Positions 34,801 through 43,438 of a stretch of 64,000 nucleotides of DNA are shown here, in pieces. How positions within the stretch are numbered: position 1 is the first letter of the stretch; each line of letters begins with the position of its first letter. Under the pieces are notes generated by a model. That model was not told where the DNA came from. It saw nothing but the letters and a program-made list of their open reading frames with translations, and searched no databases. Source of the stretch: Hyphomicrobiales bacterium (GTDB lineage: Bacteria; Pseudomonadota; Alphaproteobacteria; Rhizobiales; Beijerinckiaceae); the NCBI GenBank assembly GCA_947455645.1, contig CANGPA010000002.1, positions 1 to 64,000 on the forward strand. The letters are read 5' to 3'. The translations under genes and the position numbers were made by a program.

Positions 34801-35611
34801 TTTGACGGTTCGGCGCGACGGCGCAAATCTATCATTGACATCTTCTGTGGTGCCCGTTGCGAACGAGGAGCTCAACACGCTGGCTGATACGAGCCAAACG
34901 GTTTCGCGCATCGGACATAAGGTCCGCATCACATCGACCGTTGAAGGCGCACCGATCCCTGAAGATATTCTCATCGCCGTGCAAGGCAATGACACAACGG
35001 GCGTTCGTAAAATGGCCGCAAATTTTGAGCCCGATACGGTGCGTCAAAATCCGACCATGCCTGACATTGAAGTCGAGGTCACGGATTCAAATGAAATTTC
35101 GATCTATGCGATCAAGCTCGATTCGTTGGGTCAACCCGTCTTGGATTCATCAGGCGCACCCCAGCGTGGCGATCTGTTGGCGAAACGCACCTATCAACCC
35201 GGCGTTCCCGTAACCTATCTGGATTCGAGCTTTGTCATTGATGGCAATGCAGCGAACGGCGATCGGTTCCGGATTACAACTGACCCGACGCGCACGGGCG
35301 ACAACCGCAATGCGCTGGCAATGATCGACATTGGCGCAACGGATCTTTTGAACAAAGGATCAGGTGCTTTCCGTGATATTTATGCGGCGGCTGTCAGCAA
35401 GATCGGATCATCCGCACAGGCGGCGAAAACGGCAGCGTCATCCGCGAAAACTGTGGCGGATAATGTCGCAGCAGCTTACGATTCCGCAACCGGCGTTAAT
35501 CTCGATACCGAAGCGGCAGAACTCATCAAATTACAACAAGCCTATTCAGCATGCGCACAAATCGTAACAACAGCTCGCGAAATGTTTGACATGATCCTGA
35601 GAGCATTCTGA
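31844..35611 (+). CDS. flgK: Giant hook-filament junction protein FlgK (HAP1)
   Basis: FlgK is the first junction protein between hook and filament. The start is canonical (SSGLSAYRRSLEVTGNNIVN, ANTEGYARRDVQLQG), and the C-terminal helix ends EAAELIKLQQAYSACAQIVT with AREMFDMILRAF. It is 1255 residues, more than twice the usual ~550. The excess lies in a Ser/Thr/Ala/Asp-rich beta region from about residue 380 to 1130, presumably surface-exposed. The enlargement parallels FlgE. flgL follows nine bases after the stop. Confidence 0.94.
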   Translation: MADILTIGSSGLSAYRRSLEVTGNNIVNANTEGYARRDVQLQGAGEAATTPTSLLSGSGSGVAVDLVRRATDVFVQSEKRLTQSASSAASALSDRLDRLEKAMFSGDGDLGQLSQTFFSRLQDFATTPSAIAVRTTVIQAANDLSDGFNVQANRLLQESNAIVSDAQSQFDNLNTLAQQLADLNKQIESLGSDKGKANDLLDQRDKLVDGIVKIAGVTVETRQSGAVNLYMGDSTSGPQLVGPNGAKALAASRVNGHLQVSLDPYGANIPISQIRGGAVGGIQSFDDQITSMANQLDRLAVGFAKRVNDQHAKGIDLEGQKGLQVFSTDTFTITAGKTNKGSSAATLDMGQVGAVEPGDYRATFNQNDGKWTIVNLTSGQKQSGTDKVTIDGMTVQFAGRPANGDTYTFSPLTNAASAMRVMLDDPKQLAASLPQLAEAVAGNTSTATIDLTDSAATVGAPALPSLSAIFNRSLAAADAVGFKQDAIVSSIPSGSGPVTLYSYGDLSSASFKVDGAAGATSLATDSSIIQSLGAGTLSLIANGISFSGINSISLFPSGVPSDLASSSNPAQTLADEINRAFGETALSTSTPPGATTLADAFYASVNNGYVTINALGENEISSAAFTATATGTSAFASTTKRATAADIALVTRDGAQIAGQTAVANTFLRNDAGKPTNGFLPDAMTPSVPIGDDNGSDKTLTYNYRTLMITDERGPVSKIDTTSQTGARTSVISFDVTPEADSPWISGSAPASTNPGAVYSLSVDGVSKPIRLAGSAIAGKSSADIASLMADKLNALGPQRLLVGGSIDFSDADHESLAKASFIVSLGGEDATVTFTRNVDADGNYLPSGTFSVSGNTGLTASMVPVDSTDPTGLQNIILTLPKTLATSVPSLSMSGDQASALGFSAGQIQERIIASATNSTDLATARTSLANFSIASGAVSVTSDGRVMISKTLGGTLSRLTMTGLASTTTALKSQMTSIGFVGSDLTVRRDGANLSLTSSVVPVANEELNTLADTSQTVSRIGHKVRITSTVEGAPIPEDILIAVQGNDTTGVRKMAANFEPDTVRQNPTMPDIEVEVTDSNEISIYAIKLDSLGQPVLDSSGAPQRGDLLAKRTYQPGVPVTYLDSSFVIDGNAANGDRFRITTDPTRTGDNRNALAMIDIGATDLLNKGSGAFRDIYAAAVSKIGSSAQAAKTAASSAKTVADNVAAAYDSATGVNLDTEAAELIKLQQAYSACAQIVTTAREMFDMILRAF

Positions 35612-35620
35612 GGTTAGACC

Positions 35621-36529
35621 ATGCAAGTTGGAACAAAAGTTTTCTATCAGTCGCAGATCACGAGTATGACGGATCTACAGACGAAGCTCGGTCGTATTCA
35701 GGAGGAAATTTCTTCCGGCAAAAAATTGCTTGCGCCATCGGATGATCCGGGTGCCTACACGGTTGCGACCCGCTTAAATCAATCGGTCTCAGCGCTTGAG
35801 CAATATGGGCGCAATATCGGCATGGCGAAATCACGCCTCTCCCAAGAAGATTCCGTTCTTCAATCCACGTCAACCATTGTCACACGGTTAAATGAATTGG
35901 CCATTCAAGGGGCCAATGGCACCAATAGCAATGTATCTCGCGATGCCATTGCCAAAGAAATGGACCAATTGTCGGAACAATTGATGGCGCTTGGCAATTC
36001 GGTTGATGCCAATGGCGATTACCTCTTTGCTGGCTACAAAAGCAATAAGCCGCCCTTTGAAAAAACACCCGATGGCATCATTTATAAAGGCGATACCGGT
36101 CGAAAAGAAGTCGAGCTGGCCCAAGGTGTTTCAACGCCGACATCCAGCAATGGGCAAGAGCTGTTCATGAATGTCTCGCGTAATGCGACGACAAACCAAT
36201 CCGTTTCAATTTTTGAAACAATTAAAAATACGGTAGCAGCACTAAAGAATGGCCCTTTGGACAATGATCATCTCAAGGGCGTTCATGATGCCATCGATCA
36301 TTTCTCGACCTATCAGGCGATTTGCGGCTCCCGCATGCAAAAAGTTGAAACGGCCGATTCAAATCGCGTTGGTCAATTAACCAACACAAAGACAACACTC
36401 TCCACAATCCAAGACGCGGATCTTGCGTCATTGGCGAGCGAGCTTCAGCAAAAATCTTTGACCTTGCAGGCCGCTCAAAGCGTCTTTGCAAAAATCAGCC
36501 AGATCTCGCTCTTCAACTATCTGAAATAA
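35621..36529 (+). CDS. flgL: Hook-filament junction protein FlgL (HAP3)
   Basis: FlgL joins FlgK to the flagellin filament. The N-terminal flagellin-like helix has KLGRIQEEISSGKKLLAPSD and the C-terminal helix has LASLASELQQKSLTLQAAQS with FAKISQISLFNYLK. The length of 302 residues is normal, so the size expansion of FlgE and FlgK did not affect it. It is the last gene of this unit; the convergent gene on the other strand ends one base away. Confidence 0.95.
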   Translation: MQVGTKVFYQSQITSMTDLQTKLGRIQEEISSGKKLLAPSDDPGAYTVATRLNQSVSALEQYGRNIGMAKSRLSQEDSVLQSTSTIVTRLNELAIQGANGTNSNVSRDAIAKEMDQLSEQLMALGNSVDANGDYLFAGYKSNKPPFEKTPDGIIYKGDTGRKEVELAQGVSTPTSSNGQELFMNVSRNATTNQSVSIFETIKNTVAALKNGPLDNDHLKGVHDAIDHFSTYQAICGSRMQKVETADSNRVGQLTNTKTTLSTIQDADLASLASELQQKSLTLQAAQSVFAKISQISLFNYLK

Positions 36530-36530
36530 A

Positions 36531-37001
36531 TCAAGCGGGCGGTGTCGGTGCTGCACCACCCGGCGCTGCGAGCTCGGCGCTGGGCGGCGCAAAATTGGCA
36601 GCCAGAAAAGCGTTGCGAATGAGCGGCAACCGCTCAAGCACTTCATGCCATTCAAGATCAAAGGGCGGGCCAAGCCATTGCTTGTTGGACATCAACTCTT
36701 CGGTAATGGCCTTGACCCGTGCCCGGGCCGATTCAACTTGGACCAATTCATCGTCCGACAACACGCCTTTACCGCGCGACTGGACTGTGGCTTCAAGAAT
36801 ATTAATGGGATCAAGAACGGCCAAGCGTTCAGCCCGCAGCGCATTGGCACGCTGTTCACGCAATTCGGCATCGCGAATTTCGCGAAGTCGGGCCTGAATC
36901 TCCGCATATTGTCGGTTCTGCTGAAACTGCTGCATCAGAATAACCAGCACAATCAGGCCGATGAGCAGAATAAAAGCTGCAATCGAAAACATACCATCCA
37001 T
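36531..37001 (-). CDS. Membrane-anchored coiled-coil protein
   Basis: With the start set at ATG 37001 (MDGMF), the protein has 156 residues: a membrane helix at about 5-25, a Gln/Arg/Glu-rich coiled coil (about 28-65), a second helical region, and an Ala/Pro-rich tail. The longer open frame upstream starts with a Pro/Gly-rich stretch unlike protein and was not used. The layout recalls the protein at 11914-12336. No family recognised; the neighbours suggest a flagellar link only. Confidence 0.65.
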   Translation of the reverse strand: MDGMFSIAAFILLIGLIVLVILMQQFQQNRQYAEIQARLREIRDAELREQRANALRAERLAVLDPINILEATVQSRGKGVLSDDELVQVESARARVKAITEELMSNKQWLGPPFDLEWHEVLERLPLIRNAFLAANFAPPSAELAAPGGAAPTPPA

Positions 37002-37124
37002 AACGCCACCAACTTCCCCCCGGGGATAGACGCGCCCCGGAACCATAAACCCTGCACGAGACGATGGACCCCTCTCGGCGAGGGGGCCTACCGCCACCGC
37101 ATTATAAGACGGTCAAAGCCGGTC

Positions 37125-37140
37125 TGGTATAAAATTTGCC
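37125..37140 (+). promoter_or_regulatory. Candidate sigma-54 promoter of the transglycosylase gene
   Basis: TGGTATAAAATTTGCC has GG at 37126-37127 and GC at 37138-37139 with a good -12 box (TTTGC), but the -24 box departs from consensus (GGTAT). The predicted start near 37151 is 29 bases before the ATG at 37180. Confidence 0.5.
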
Positions 37141-37179
37141 TAAGAAAAATATGTTTTATTGTCACAAGGGCCATGCACG

Positions 37180-38250
37180 ATGATTGTTAATGAGACGGGC
37201 CAGACAGGCGCTCCCGCCAATCCGTTCGCAGACATGATTCGGTCGGCGGCAGACGCGACCGGTGTCAATTTCAACTATCTCTTCCAGCAGGCGAAGGTGG
37301 AGAGCGGGTTCAACCCAACGGCTCAGGCGCCAACCAGCTCGGCGCGCGGCCTCTTCCAATTCACCAAGGATACTTGGCTCAAAGTGGTCGAACAGCATGG
37401 CGAGGAAGCCGGGCTCACGCGGGAAGCCTCATCGCTGCGCAGCGGCATGACTACGCCCGACGATCGCCAACGCATTCTCGACCTGCGCAATAACCCCGAA
37501 ATTTCCACCCGCATGGCGGCCCATTTTGCGGTCGATAATGCCCGCGCGCTCGAAGCCCAAGGCGTCCAAGTTAAAGGCGCCACCGATTTATATCTGGCGC
37601 ATTTTCTGGGTTCGGGCGGAGCGGCTAAGTTTTTGAATGGGCTACGTGAGAACCCCAATGCTCCGGCTGCTTCGATTTTACCCGCAGCGGCCAATGCCAA
37701 TAAATCAATCTTCTACTCAAACGGTGCGCCGGTTTCCCTCGCCGCCATCTATGAGCGCTTCGACCAGAAATTCAGCAATACAGCACCGGTCAGCCCCGCC
37801 GCGCGACAGATTGCACAAACTACACTTGCCGCATCAAAGCCTTTGAAAAAGGCAACCATGGTCGATGCGCTGCTTGAATCCAACGGCACAACGCTGACCG
37901 GCGCAATAAAGACGAATGGCAAACCGGATGTGCAAAAGACCTTGCAGAATTTGTATGCTGATCAGCCTAAAACCGGAACGCCCGTGGCAGATAGCCAAAC
38001 CGCTGTCTTTATGCCGCGGCGCGAACAAAGAATGCAGGCAAATCTAATCAACAATGCACAAGCGCAACCGGCCGAACCAGTGGCACCTTCAACATTTTCG
38101 GTGGATGAGCAAAACCCGATTACCGTTGATTCTCTCGCTAAATTCCTCGATAGCGCGAGCAAATGGAGCATGGATTCCGGTGCGATTCAAAATCAATCCA
38201 CGAAGGGTGCTGTGACTCGTGAAGCAACGGATGGGCTTCGCCAAAGCTGA
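37180..38250 (+). CDS. Flagellar lytic transglycosylase (SLT family)
   Basis: The protein has an SLT-type transglycosylase domain at about residues 15-190. The catalytic Glu is E41 in AKVESGFNP, followed by SARGLFQFTKDTWL and DLYLAHFLGSGGAAKFLNG. It would cut peptidoglycan to let the rod pass, complementing the hydrolase-less FlgJ upstream, like SltF of Rhodobacter. No signal peptide is obvious, so export through the flagellar gate or Sec without cleavage is open. The C-terminal half is low-complexity. I chose ATG 37180 (AAGGG upstream) over TTG 37159. Confidence 0.87.
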   Translation: MIVNETGQTGAPANPFADMIRSAADATGVNFNYLFQQAKVESGFNPTAQAPTSSARGLFQFTKDTWLKVVEQHGEEAGLTREASSLRSGMTTPDDRQRILDLRNNPEISTRMAAHFAVDNARALEAQGVQVKGATDLYLAHFLGSGGAAKFLNGLRENPNAPAASILPAAANANKSIFYSNGAPVSLAAIYERFDQKFSNTAPVSPAARQIAQTTLAASKPLKKATMVDALLESNGTTLTGAIKTNGKPDVQKTLQNLYADQPKTGTPVADSQTAVFMPRREQRMQANLINNAQAQPAEPVAPSTFSVDEQNPITVDSLAKFLDSASKWSMDSGAIQNQSTKGAVTREATDGLRQS

Positions 38251-38252
38251 GA

Positions 38253-38963
38253 TTAATCGTCGTCGGAGTCTTCTTGGATAAGAAGGATTTCAGCCGTGCC
38301 TTGATTGACAAGGTCTTCGGCATCGGCCGGAAACACAGAAACAATCGTGCCTTCGGGCAGAAGCATATCATGCACGAGACCGGGTTTGATCAGCCGCAAT
38401 CGAATACGCAAAATATCAATTTTTGTATCATGTGACGGAGGCGCCTCAGCAATCACAACATCAACGCGCTCATTACGGGCCGTCGAGTCATCAGCGATAA
38501 CCAATTCCTCGCTGTGAGAGCTCAACACAAGATCGGGGATCACAACATCCGGTTCACGATGAGACACAAGGGGGTGAACCTCTTCGATGCTCAAATCCGC
38601 ACGGATGACCGGAGAAGGACTTTCCTCAATCGGCTCGTGATGCACATCCGTTTGAACCGGAGCGTCTGATGTCACCGCGACGGTTTCATGCACGGGATCC
38701 GCGTGAGCAGGATCAGATGATTCGGCTTCGACCGCATCTTGGGTCGGCACGGATGGTTCCGCTTCACGCATCGCTACCAAATCGCGCCAAACCTGCAAAA
38801 GTTTCACGCGACGGAGGCTGGCCTCCGAGCGATCAGGGAGAGTCGCAAGGCCTTCATAGGCCAAACGGACTTTCGTAATGGCCGCAAGCCGCTCGGGTTC
38901 CGCCATCTGCTCAACGGTGCCCCCATCTTCGGGCGACCGTGATTTTGTTGCGGATTTTGCCAT
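38253..38963 (-). CDS. Hypothetical acidic protein
   Basis: A 236-residue protein with a helical N-terminal domain (AAITKVRLAYEGLATLPDRS, then LRRVKLLQVWRDLV), a long Asp/Glu/Pro/Val-rich disordered middle (about 70-175) and a small C-terminal beta domain RLRLIKPGLVHDMLLPEGTI that ends in EDSDDD. No signal or membrane segment, no recognised family. It converges with the transglycosylase gene (two-base gap). Its place among flagellar genes is the only clue to role. Confidence 0.6.
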   Translation of the reverse strand: MAKSATKSRSPEDGGTVEQMAEPERLAAITKVRLAYEGLATLPDRSEASLRRVKLLQVWRDLVAMREAEPSVPTQDAVEAESSDPAHADPVHETVAVTSDAPVQTDVHHEPIEESPSPVIRADLSIEEVHPLVSHREPDVVIPDLVLSSHSEELVIADDSTARNERVDVVIAEAPPSHDTKIDILRIRLRLIKPGLVHDMLLPEGTIVSVFPADAEDLVNQGTAEILLIQEDSDDD

Positions 38964-39051
38964 AGGCTACTGCTCCTCAGCTGATGCGGTGCCAGTTTAA
39001 TGTTTGGGCGGGAGAACCGCAAACGCGAACCGCCGCTGCCCTCCAAAGGCA

Positions 39052-39067
39052 TGGCACAGACTTTGCT
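39052..39067 (+). promoter_or_regulatory. Sigma-54 promoter of the LicD/CDP-polyol operon
   Basis: TGGCACAGACTTTGCT is a near-perfect RpoN core (GG at 39053-39054, GC at 39065-39066). The predicted start near 39078 rules out the TTG at 39082 as start codon and supports ATG 39112. It puts this sugar-phosphate operon under the same control as the flagellar genes. Confidence 0.87.
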
Positions 39068-39111
39068 AGATTTCACCGAATTTGAACCTGGTCGAACAAA
39101 GGATCGCCACG

Positions 39112-40743
39112 ATGCGCGTGAAACGTCAAACCGCCGACAATATCAGGGCGATCAATGCCGCCATCGCGGCTCGTAATGATGAGCACCTGCAAGACGTGCT
39201 GATGTCGATTGGCATTGAAGATTTGCTTAATCCCGACATGATGCATCTTGCGCGCGGGTCACATTTCAATCCTGTTGTCATACTTTTGGCAACGATTGGC
39301 GCTGAAAACAGCCCCGAACCCGAACAATTTGTAAAAATTCTCAATGTCTATCAGGCGATCGCAACGCATCAGTCGAGCGATGCCTTGAGCGATTACCATC
39401 CCGATCATCTGCTTCGCCAGGTCGTGCGTTGTATTCTCGCCAAATCAACCGACATCAATTTAGACGCCACTGAAATCGGCACCAATATTTATGATTGGTT
39501 AGATGCCATCGAACTCGCGATTGACTTCGAAGTGCCTGCGCTCGCCGAAAAAATCCTAGCGTGTTTGCGTGATAAGACCCCGGGCGATGCCGTATTCATG
39601 AGCATCAAATATCGCCTTACAGAACGCTACCCGCTTCAGCGTGATATTATTGATTTTGCGTCTTTCTCGCGCTGTCTGGCAATTGTTCACGACGCGCTGG
39701 TGTCATCCGAATGGGATGAAGAAAAGCAAGATATCTTGCTCTTCATCATGGAGTGCTCACGCAAAGCGCAGAATTGGGACAATGTCATTGCGCTGGAACC
39801 CCTGCTCAAGCGTGAGAAATTGATCGAATTCAGCGCCTTCCGCATAGCGGAATCATATTGCCAGAAAGGTGATTACACGGCTGCTGTCTCTTATCTCGAT
39901 AAGCACCTCTCACGTTATCTTGACAACCGCGACCGCGCGACGCCCGTTGAAGAACTCAACCATCCAAGACCCGTCATTGAAGGTTCAAAGGACGAAGTGG
40001 TCAGCGAAGATTTTAGCGCGCTTCGCGCGGGTCAAGCCCTCGCCGAACTTTCTGACGTTCTTGAAAAAGTGGGGAACCAGATGTTCCTCGTTTCGGGCAC
40101 CTTGCTTGGCTATGCCCGCAATGGTTCTGTTTTACCGCATGACAAGGATATTGATGTCGGCATTTTCGGATGGGAAAGCCAATTCGACATCATCGACGCC
40201 ATCGTCAAAACCGGCCGATTCAGAATCTTTCCACGCTATTTGAACGGCCAGCGTACGCATCAATTGCCCGTCTATCACGTCGAGACGAGGATGACGATGG
40301 ACATGTTCATCTTCCACAAAGAGGGCAATAAATTCATCACCGGCGTTAATCCACCATGGGGCTATCTCCAGCGCTTCGCCTTCTCCCCTTTCATCTTGAA
40401 AGAAGTTGAATTTTTAGGCGTTAAAACACATGTGCCCGCGAATTTTGATCGTCATTTGACCGAGAATTTCGGCAATTGGCGCTTACCAACACCCGCTTAT
40501 GTCTCGCATGTTGAATCACCTTCAACCATGGGCCAAGGCGAACCGCTTCATCAACTCGTATGCCGGCTCAATCTCATCGAAGCTATTTATAAAAAGAAGC
40601 CTGCTCGTATTCCAAGAATCTTGGCGGTGCTGAAGACCTTTGGTGATCGCGAAGGCGCGATGGATGCGGCTCTTGCCGAGCGGCTTCTGAATTTCGGTCA
40701 GTTCCTGGAACATAGCCAACCGCTTATCCAAGTGGCGAGCTGA
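39112..40743 (+). CDS. LicD-family phosphotransferase with helical N-terminal domain
   Basis: The C-terminal third is a LicD/fukutin-type domain, with VSGTLLGYARNGSVLPHDKD at about residues 326-345 and DIDVGIF just after. LicD proteins transfer phosphocholine or other phosphoalcohols from a CDP precursor to sugars. The first Asp pair of the usual DDDxD is DKD here. The N-terminal ~290 residues are helical with tetratricopeptide-like periodicity (ECSRKAQNWDNVIALEPL, then FRIAESYCQKGDYTAAVSYL), perhaps for binding protein partners. The start is ATG 39112 with AAGGA upstream. It is first in a four-gene unit. Confidence 0.8.
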   Translation: MRVKRQTADNIRAINAAIAARNDEHLQDVLMSIGIEDLLNPDMMHLARGSHFNPVVILLATIGAENSPEPEQFVKILNVYQAIATHQSSDALSDYHPDHLLRQVVRCILAKSTDINLDATEIGTNIYDWLDAIELAIDFEVPALAEKILACLRDKTPGDAVFMSIKYRLTERYPLQRDIIDFASFSRCLAIVHDALVSSEWDEEKQDILLFIMECSRKAQNWDNVIALEPLLKREKLIEFSAFRIAESYCQKGDYTAAVSYLDKHLSRYLDNRDRATPVEELNHPRPVIEGSKDEVVSEDFSALRAGQALAELSDVLEKVGNQMFLVSGTLLGYARNGSVLPHDKDIDVGIFGWESQFDIIDAIVKTGRFRIFPRYLNGQRTHQLPVYHVETRMTMDMFIFHKEGNKFITGVNPPWGYLQRFAFSPFILKEVEFLGVKTHVPANFDRHLTENFGNWRLPTPAYVSHVESPSTMGQGEPLHQLVCRLNLIEAIYKKKPARIPRILAVLKTFGDREGAMDAALAERLLNFGQFLEHSQPLIQVAS

Positions 40744-40771
40744 GACCATAACAAAGATTAAGGGCGCGACC

Positions 40772-42115
40772 ATGACCAATTTTGCCTTCATCATGCTGGC
40801 TGGCGGAAGTGGCACCCGCGTGGGTTGGGATATACCCAAGCAATTCATCCGCATTGCTGGCAAGACTTTGCTGGAACACAGTATGGATTGTCTGGTCTCG
40901 GCCTATCCCGATAAGAAAATTATTGTTGTCGCGCCCGCTGATCTTATCGATATGACTCGCGCTTTGATTGAGCCTTATCCTTTGGCTGAGGCGGTTATTG
41001 GCGGGTCCACGCGCCAAGGTTCCACTCTGGCTGCACTCAAACATCTTGAACATGATCCACCGCATAACATTGTGATCCATGAGGCGGCCCGTCCATTTTT
41101 AAGTCGAACCGTGCTGCATGATGTGGTTCACGCGCTTGAGCATTACGAAGCAGTAGATGTTGCCATTCCGGCAAGCGATACAATCATCGTAGAAAATGAG
41201 GGGATCATTCAATCGATCCCGCGGCGCGATAAAATCTGGCGTGGGCAGACGCCGCAGGCGTTCCGCTTCCGCACCCTCATGGATGCCTATAACGCCTTTA
41301 CAAGCGACCGCCTTGAGAAAGATTTCACGGATGATTGTGGTGTTGTGCTGGCCGCAAACCCCTTTGTTAAAATCAAAATTGTGCGTGGCACGTCGGACAA
41401 TATCAAGATCACCGAAGAAACCGATCTCGTGATTGCCGATGAATTTTTTCGACTAAAGGCCAATGCGATTGACCCCAATATCAAAGGTGTCAATCTCAAG
41501 GGAAAATCAGCCGTTATTTTTGGTGGGTCTGCCGGCATTGGACGTGCGATTGAGCAAGTTCTCAATGATGCCGGATGCACAACCACCATTGGTTCGCGAT
41601 CCTTAGGCTATGACATCACCCGTTATGACCATGTCGAGCGCCTGCTCGGCTCAGCCATCGAACAGGCTGGCAAAATTGATTTTGTGATCAACACCGCAGG
41701 CCATCTCTCGCGCAAAAATCTTGAAGATTTTGATCCCGCTGAAATGGAAGCGGAAATTTCTGTCAATTTTACCGGTGCCCTGAATATTGCCAAAGCCGCC
41801 AAGCCCCATCTGAAGAAATCAAAGGGCATGCTGCTCAATTTCTCATCCTCCTCTTATACACGTGGGCGCGGCGGCTATGTGCCCTACTCCGCAAGCAAAG
41901 CGGCCATTGTAAATATGACACAAGGCCTCGCCGAGGAATGGATGGATGATCATATCCGCGTCAATTGCATCGTACCTGGCCGCACCGATACCGAAATGCG
42001 CCGGAGCAATTTCTATAATGAAGATCAAAGCAAGCTTTTGAGCCCGTTTGAAGTCGCTCTGACCGCGGCAAAGATTCTCGATGGGCCAAATTCGGGCATG
42101 ATTGTAAGAATTTAG
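40772..42115 (+). CDS. CDP-ribitol synthase-like fusion (cytidylyltransferase plus SDR)
   Basis: Two domains are joined. Residues 1-225 are an IspD/TarI-like cytidylyltransferase with LAGGSGTR at 9-16 and PKQF at 22-25. Residues 240-447 are a short-chain dehydrogenase/reductase with glycine motif GGSAGIG at 251-257 and YSASK at 372-376. The same order occurs in Haemophilus Bcs1, which reduces ribulose-5-phosphate and makes CDP-ribitol. By that analogy it supplies CDP-ribitol for the flanking LicD-like proteins. The exact polyol cannot be fixed from sequence. The gene follows the first licD-like gene by 28 bases. Confidence 0.82.
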   Translation: MTNFAFIMLAGGSGTRVGWDIPKQFIRIAGKTLLEHSMDCLVSAYPDKKIIVVAPADLIDMTRALIEPYPLAEAVIGGSTRQGSTLAALKHLEHDPPHNIVIHEAARPFLSRTVLHDVVHALEHYEAVDVAIPASDTIIVENEGIIQSIPRRDKIWRGQTPQAFRFRTLMDAYNAFTSDRLEKDFTDDCGVVLAANPFVKIKIVRGTSDNIKITEETDLVIADEFFRLKANAIDPNIKGVNLKGKSAVIFGGSAGIGRAIEQVLNDAGCTTTIGSRSLGYDITRYDHVERLLGSAIEQAGKIDFVINTAGHLSRKNLEDFDPAEMEAEISVNFTGALNIAKAAKPHLKKSKGMLLNFSSSSYTRGRGGYVPYSASKAAIVNMTQGLAEEWMDDHIRVNCIVPGRTDTEMRRSNFYNEDQSKLLSPFEVALTAAKILDGPNSGMIVRI

Positions 42116-42124
42116 GATAGATCC

Positions 42125-43381
42125 ATGCTGGAAATCGTAAAGCGTCTGAGTCTAGAACCCGGTCAATACGCGTCTCATATCGCTGATTTGAAATCCTATT
42201 GGGATGATGAATTTGACGATATTCCTTGGAAATCAAAACCCATTCGCGTCACGATTGATCAGTCACTCAAGACGCTCGAATTTTATTTCATCTTTGAAAA
42301 TATTCTAGAACTACCCGATATTGATGTGTCGCTCGTGGACACGCATGACGTCGATGCGACGGCCATTCAGTTTGACTGGAAGAGATCGGAGGAAGAGCCA
42401 GGTCTTTTTCTCACCATAAGCGGATTGATGCCAAATCAACTCGATCAACTCATATTTTCTCAAAACCCAAAAGCCGTCAGGCCAGCCAAATTGGTATGCT
42501 TGCAAAAAGATGGCACGGAGTGGGTCGTCATCTACAATAGTTTCGACCGATTTAAGCGGATGATTATGAATTGGACCGAGAACCATTCCGGCCAAACCGT
42601 CGAATTTGATAAATACTTTTTTCGGTTTGTTGAATTTCTATTGTCTGCGAAATATTCCGAGGCCAGTCAGTTTTTCGAACAAACACCGGAGCTCGCCAAC
42701 AAGAAAAAAGAACTCTCTTGGATACCAGAAAAATTCGATGTTGCCTTTAATGCTCACGGCATCAAACGGATATTCAAATATTGGAGCCTTGAGGAGCGCC
42801 ATGCATACCTCAATTCCGCTTTAAATATTATTGAGGTCTTGAAACCGAAATTTGAAAACATCTGTATCAGCGGGGGATCTATTCTCGGTCTGAAGAGAAC
42901 GGGTAAATTATTGGATCATGACGATGATCTTGATATTGTCGTCGGTGTAAAAGCTTCAGATTTTGGCGGACTTGGACCGACTCTTGACGCGTTAGCCCAA
43001 TGCCTGACCGCGGCCGGCTTCAAGGTCAAAGGCTATTTTTTCGCCCATCTTTGGGTCGAGACCGATGCCCAGTCCGGTCAAACACTCGATGTGTTTGTAG
43101 CCATTATGGAAGATGATTTCGCATCATTTTACCCGTCACATCGCAAGTCCATGAAGAGTACCGATCTGTTTCCGTCACAACTTGCCTTGATAGAAAACAT
43201 CGAAGTTCCTGTCCCGGGAGATGTCGATGGTTATCTCGAAGGTGTCTATGGCAAGAACTGGAGGACGCCGGACCATGGATTTCGCCACCCGTGGAATCGA
43301 AAGGAATATTCCGATCTCTCCGGCACAAGAAAACATAAGATAATCTGGACGCGCGGCGAGGTCGCTGCGCTGTCGCGTTAA
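42125..43381 (+). CDS. Second LicD-family phosphotransferase
   Basis: This 418-residue protein has a C-terminal LicD-type domain with CISGGSILGLKRTGKLLDHD at about residues 247-266 and the intact metal-binding DDDLDIVV right after. The N-terminal ~230 residues are not recognised. With two LicD-like proteins and two CDP-polyol enzymes in a row, one transferase per donor (ribitol and glycerol phosphate) is a reasonable idea. The gene begins nine bases after the CDP-ribitol synthase-like gene. Confidence 0.8.
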   Translation: MLEIVKRLSLEPGQYASHIADLKSYWDDEFDDIPWKSKPIRVTIDQSLKTLEFYFIFENILELPDIDVSLVDTHDVDATAIQFDWKRSEEEPGLFLTISGLMPNQLDQLIFSQNPKAVRPAKLVCLQKDGTEWVVIYNSFDRFKRMIMNWTENHSGQTVEFDKYFFRFVEFLLSAKYSEASQFFEQTPELANKKKELSWIPEKFDVAFNAHGIKRIFKYWSLEERHAYLNSALNIIEVLKPKFENICISGGSILGLKRTGKLLDHDDDLDIVVGVKASDFGGLGPTLDALAQCLTAAGFKVKGYFFAHLWVETDAQSGQTLDVFVAIMEDDFASFYPSHRKSMKSTDLFPSQLALIENIEVPVPGDVDGYLEGVYGKNWRTPDHGFRHPWNRKEYSDLSGTRKHKIIWTRGEVAALSR

Positions 43382-43438
43382 CATAGTCCGGGCGAATACT
43401 CGAAGGTTTCCAGTCTCAAAGCAAAGGTCGAACGTGTC

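Noticed and set aside
37002-37097. Longer start for the coiled-coil protein at 36531
   Set aside because: The added residues are Gly/Pro/Arg-rich and unlike protein, and the membrane helix would no longer be N-terminal.
38980-38994. TGGCAC-like -24 box on the - strand before the acidic protein gene
   Set aside because: The spacing is right but the -12 box is CAGC rather than TTGC, and the predicted start would leave only about five bases before the ATG at 38963.
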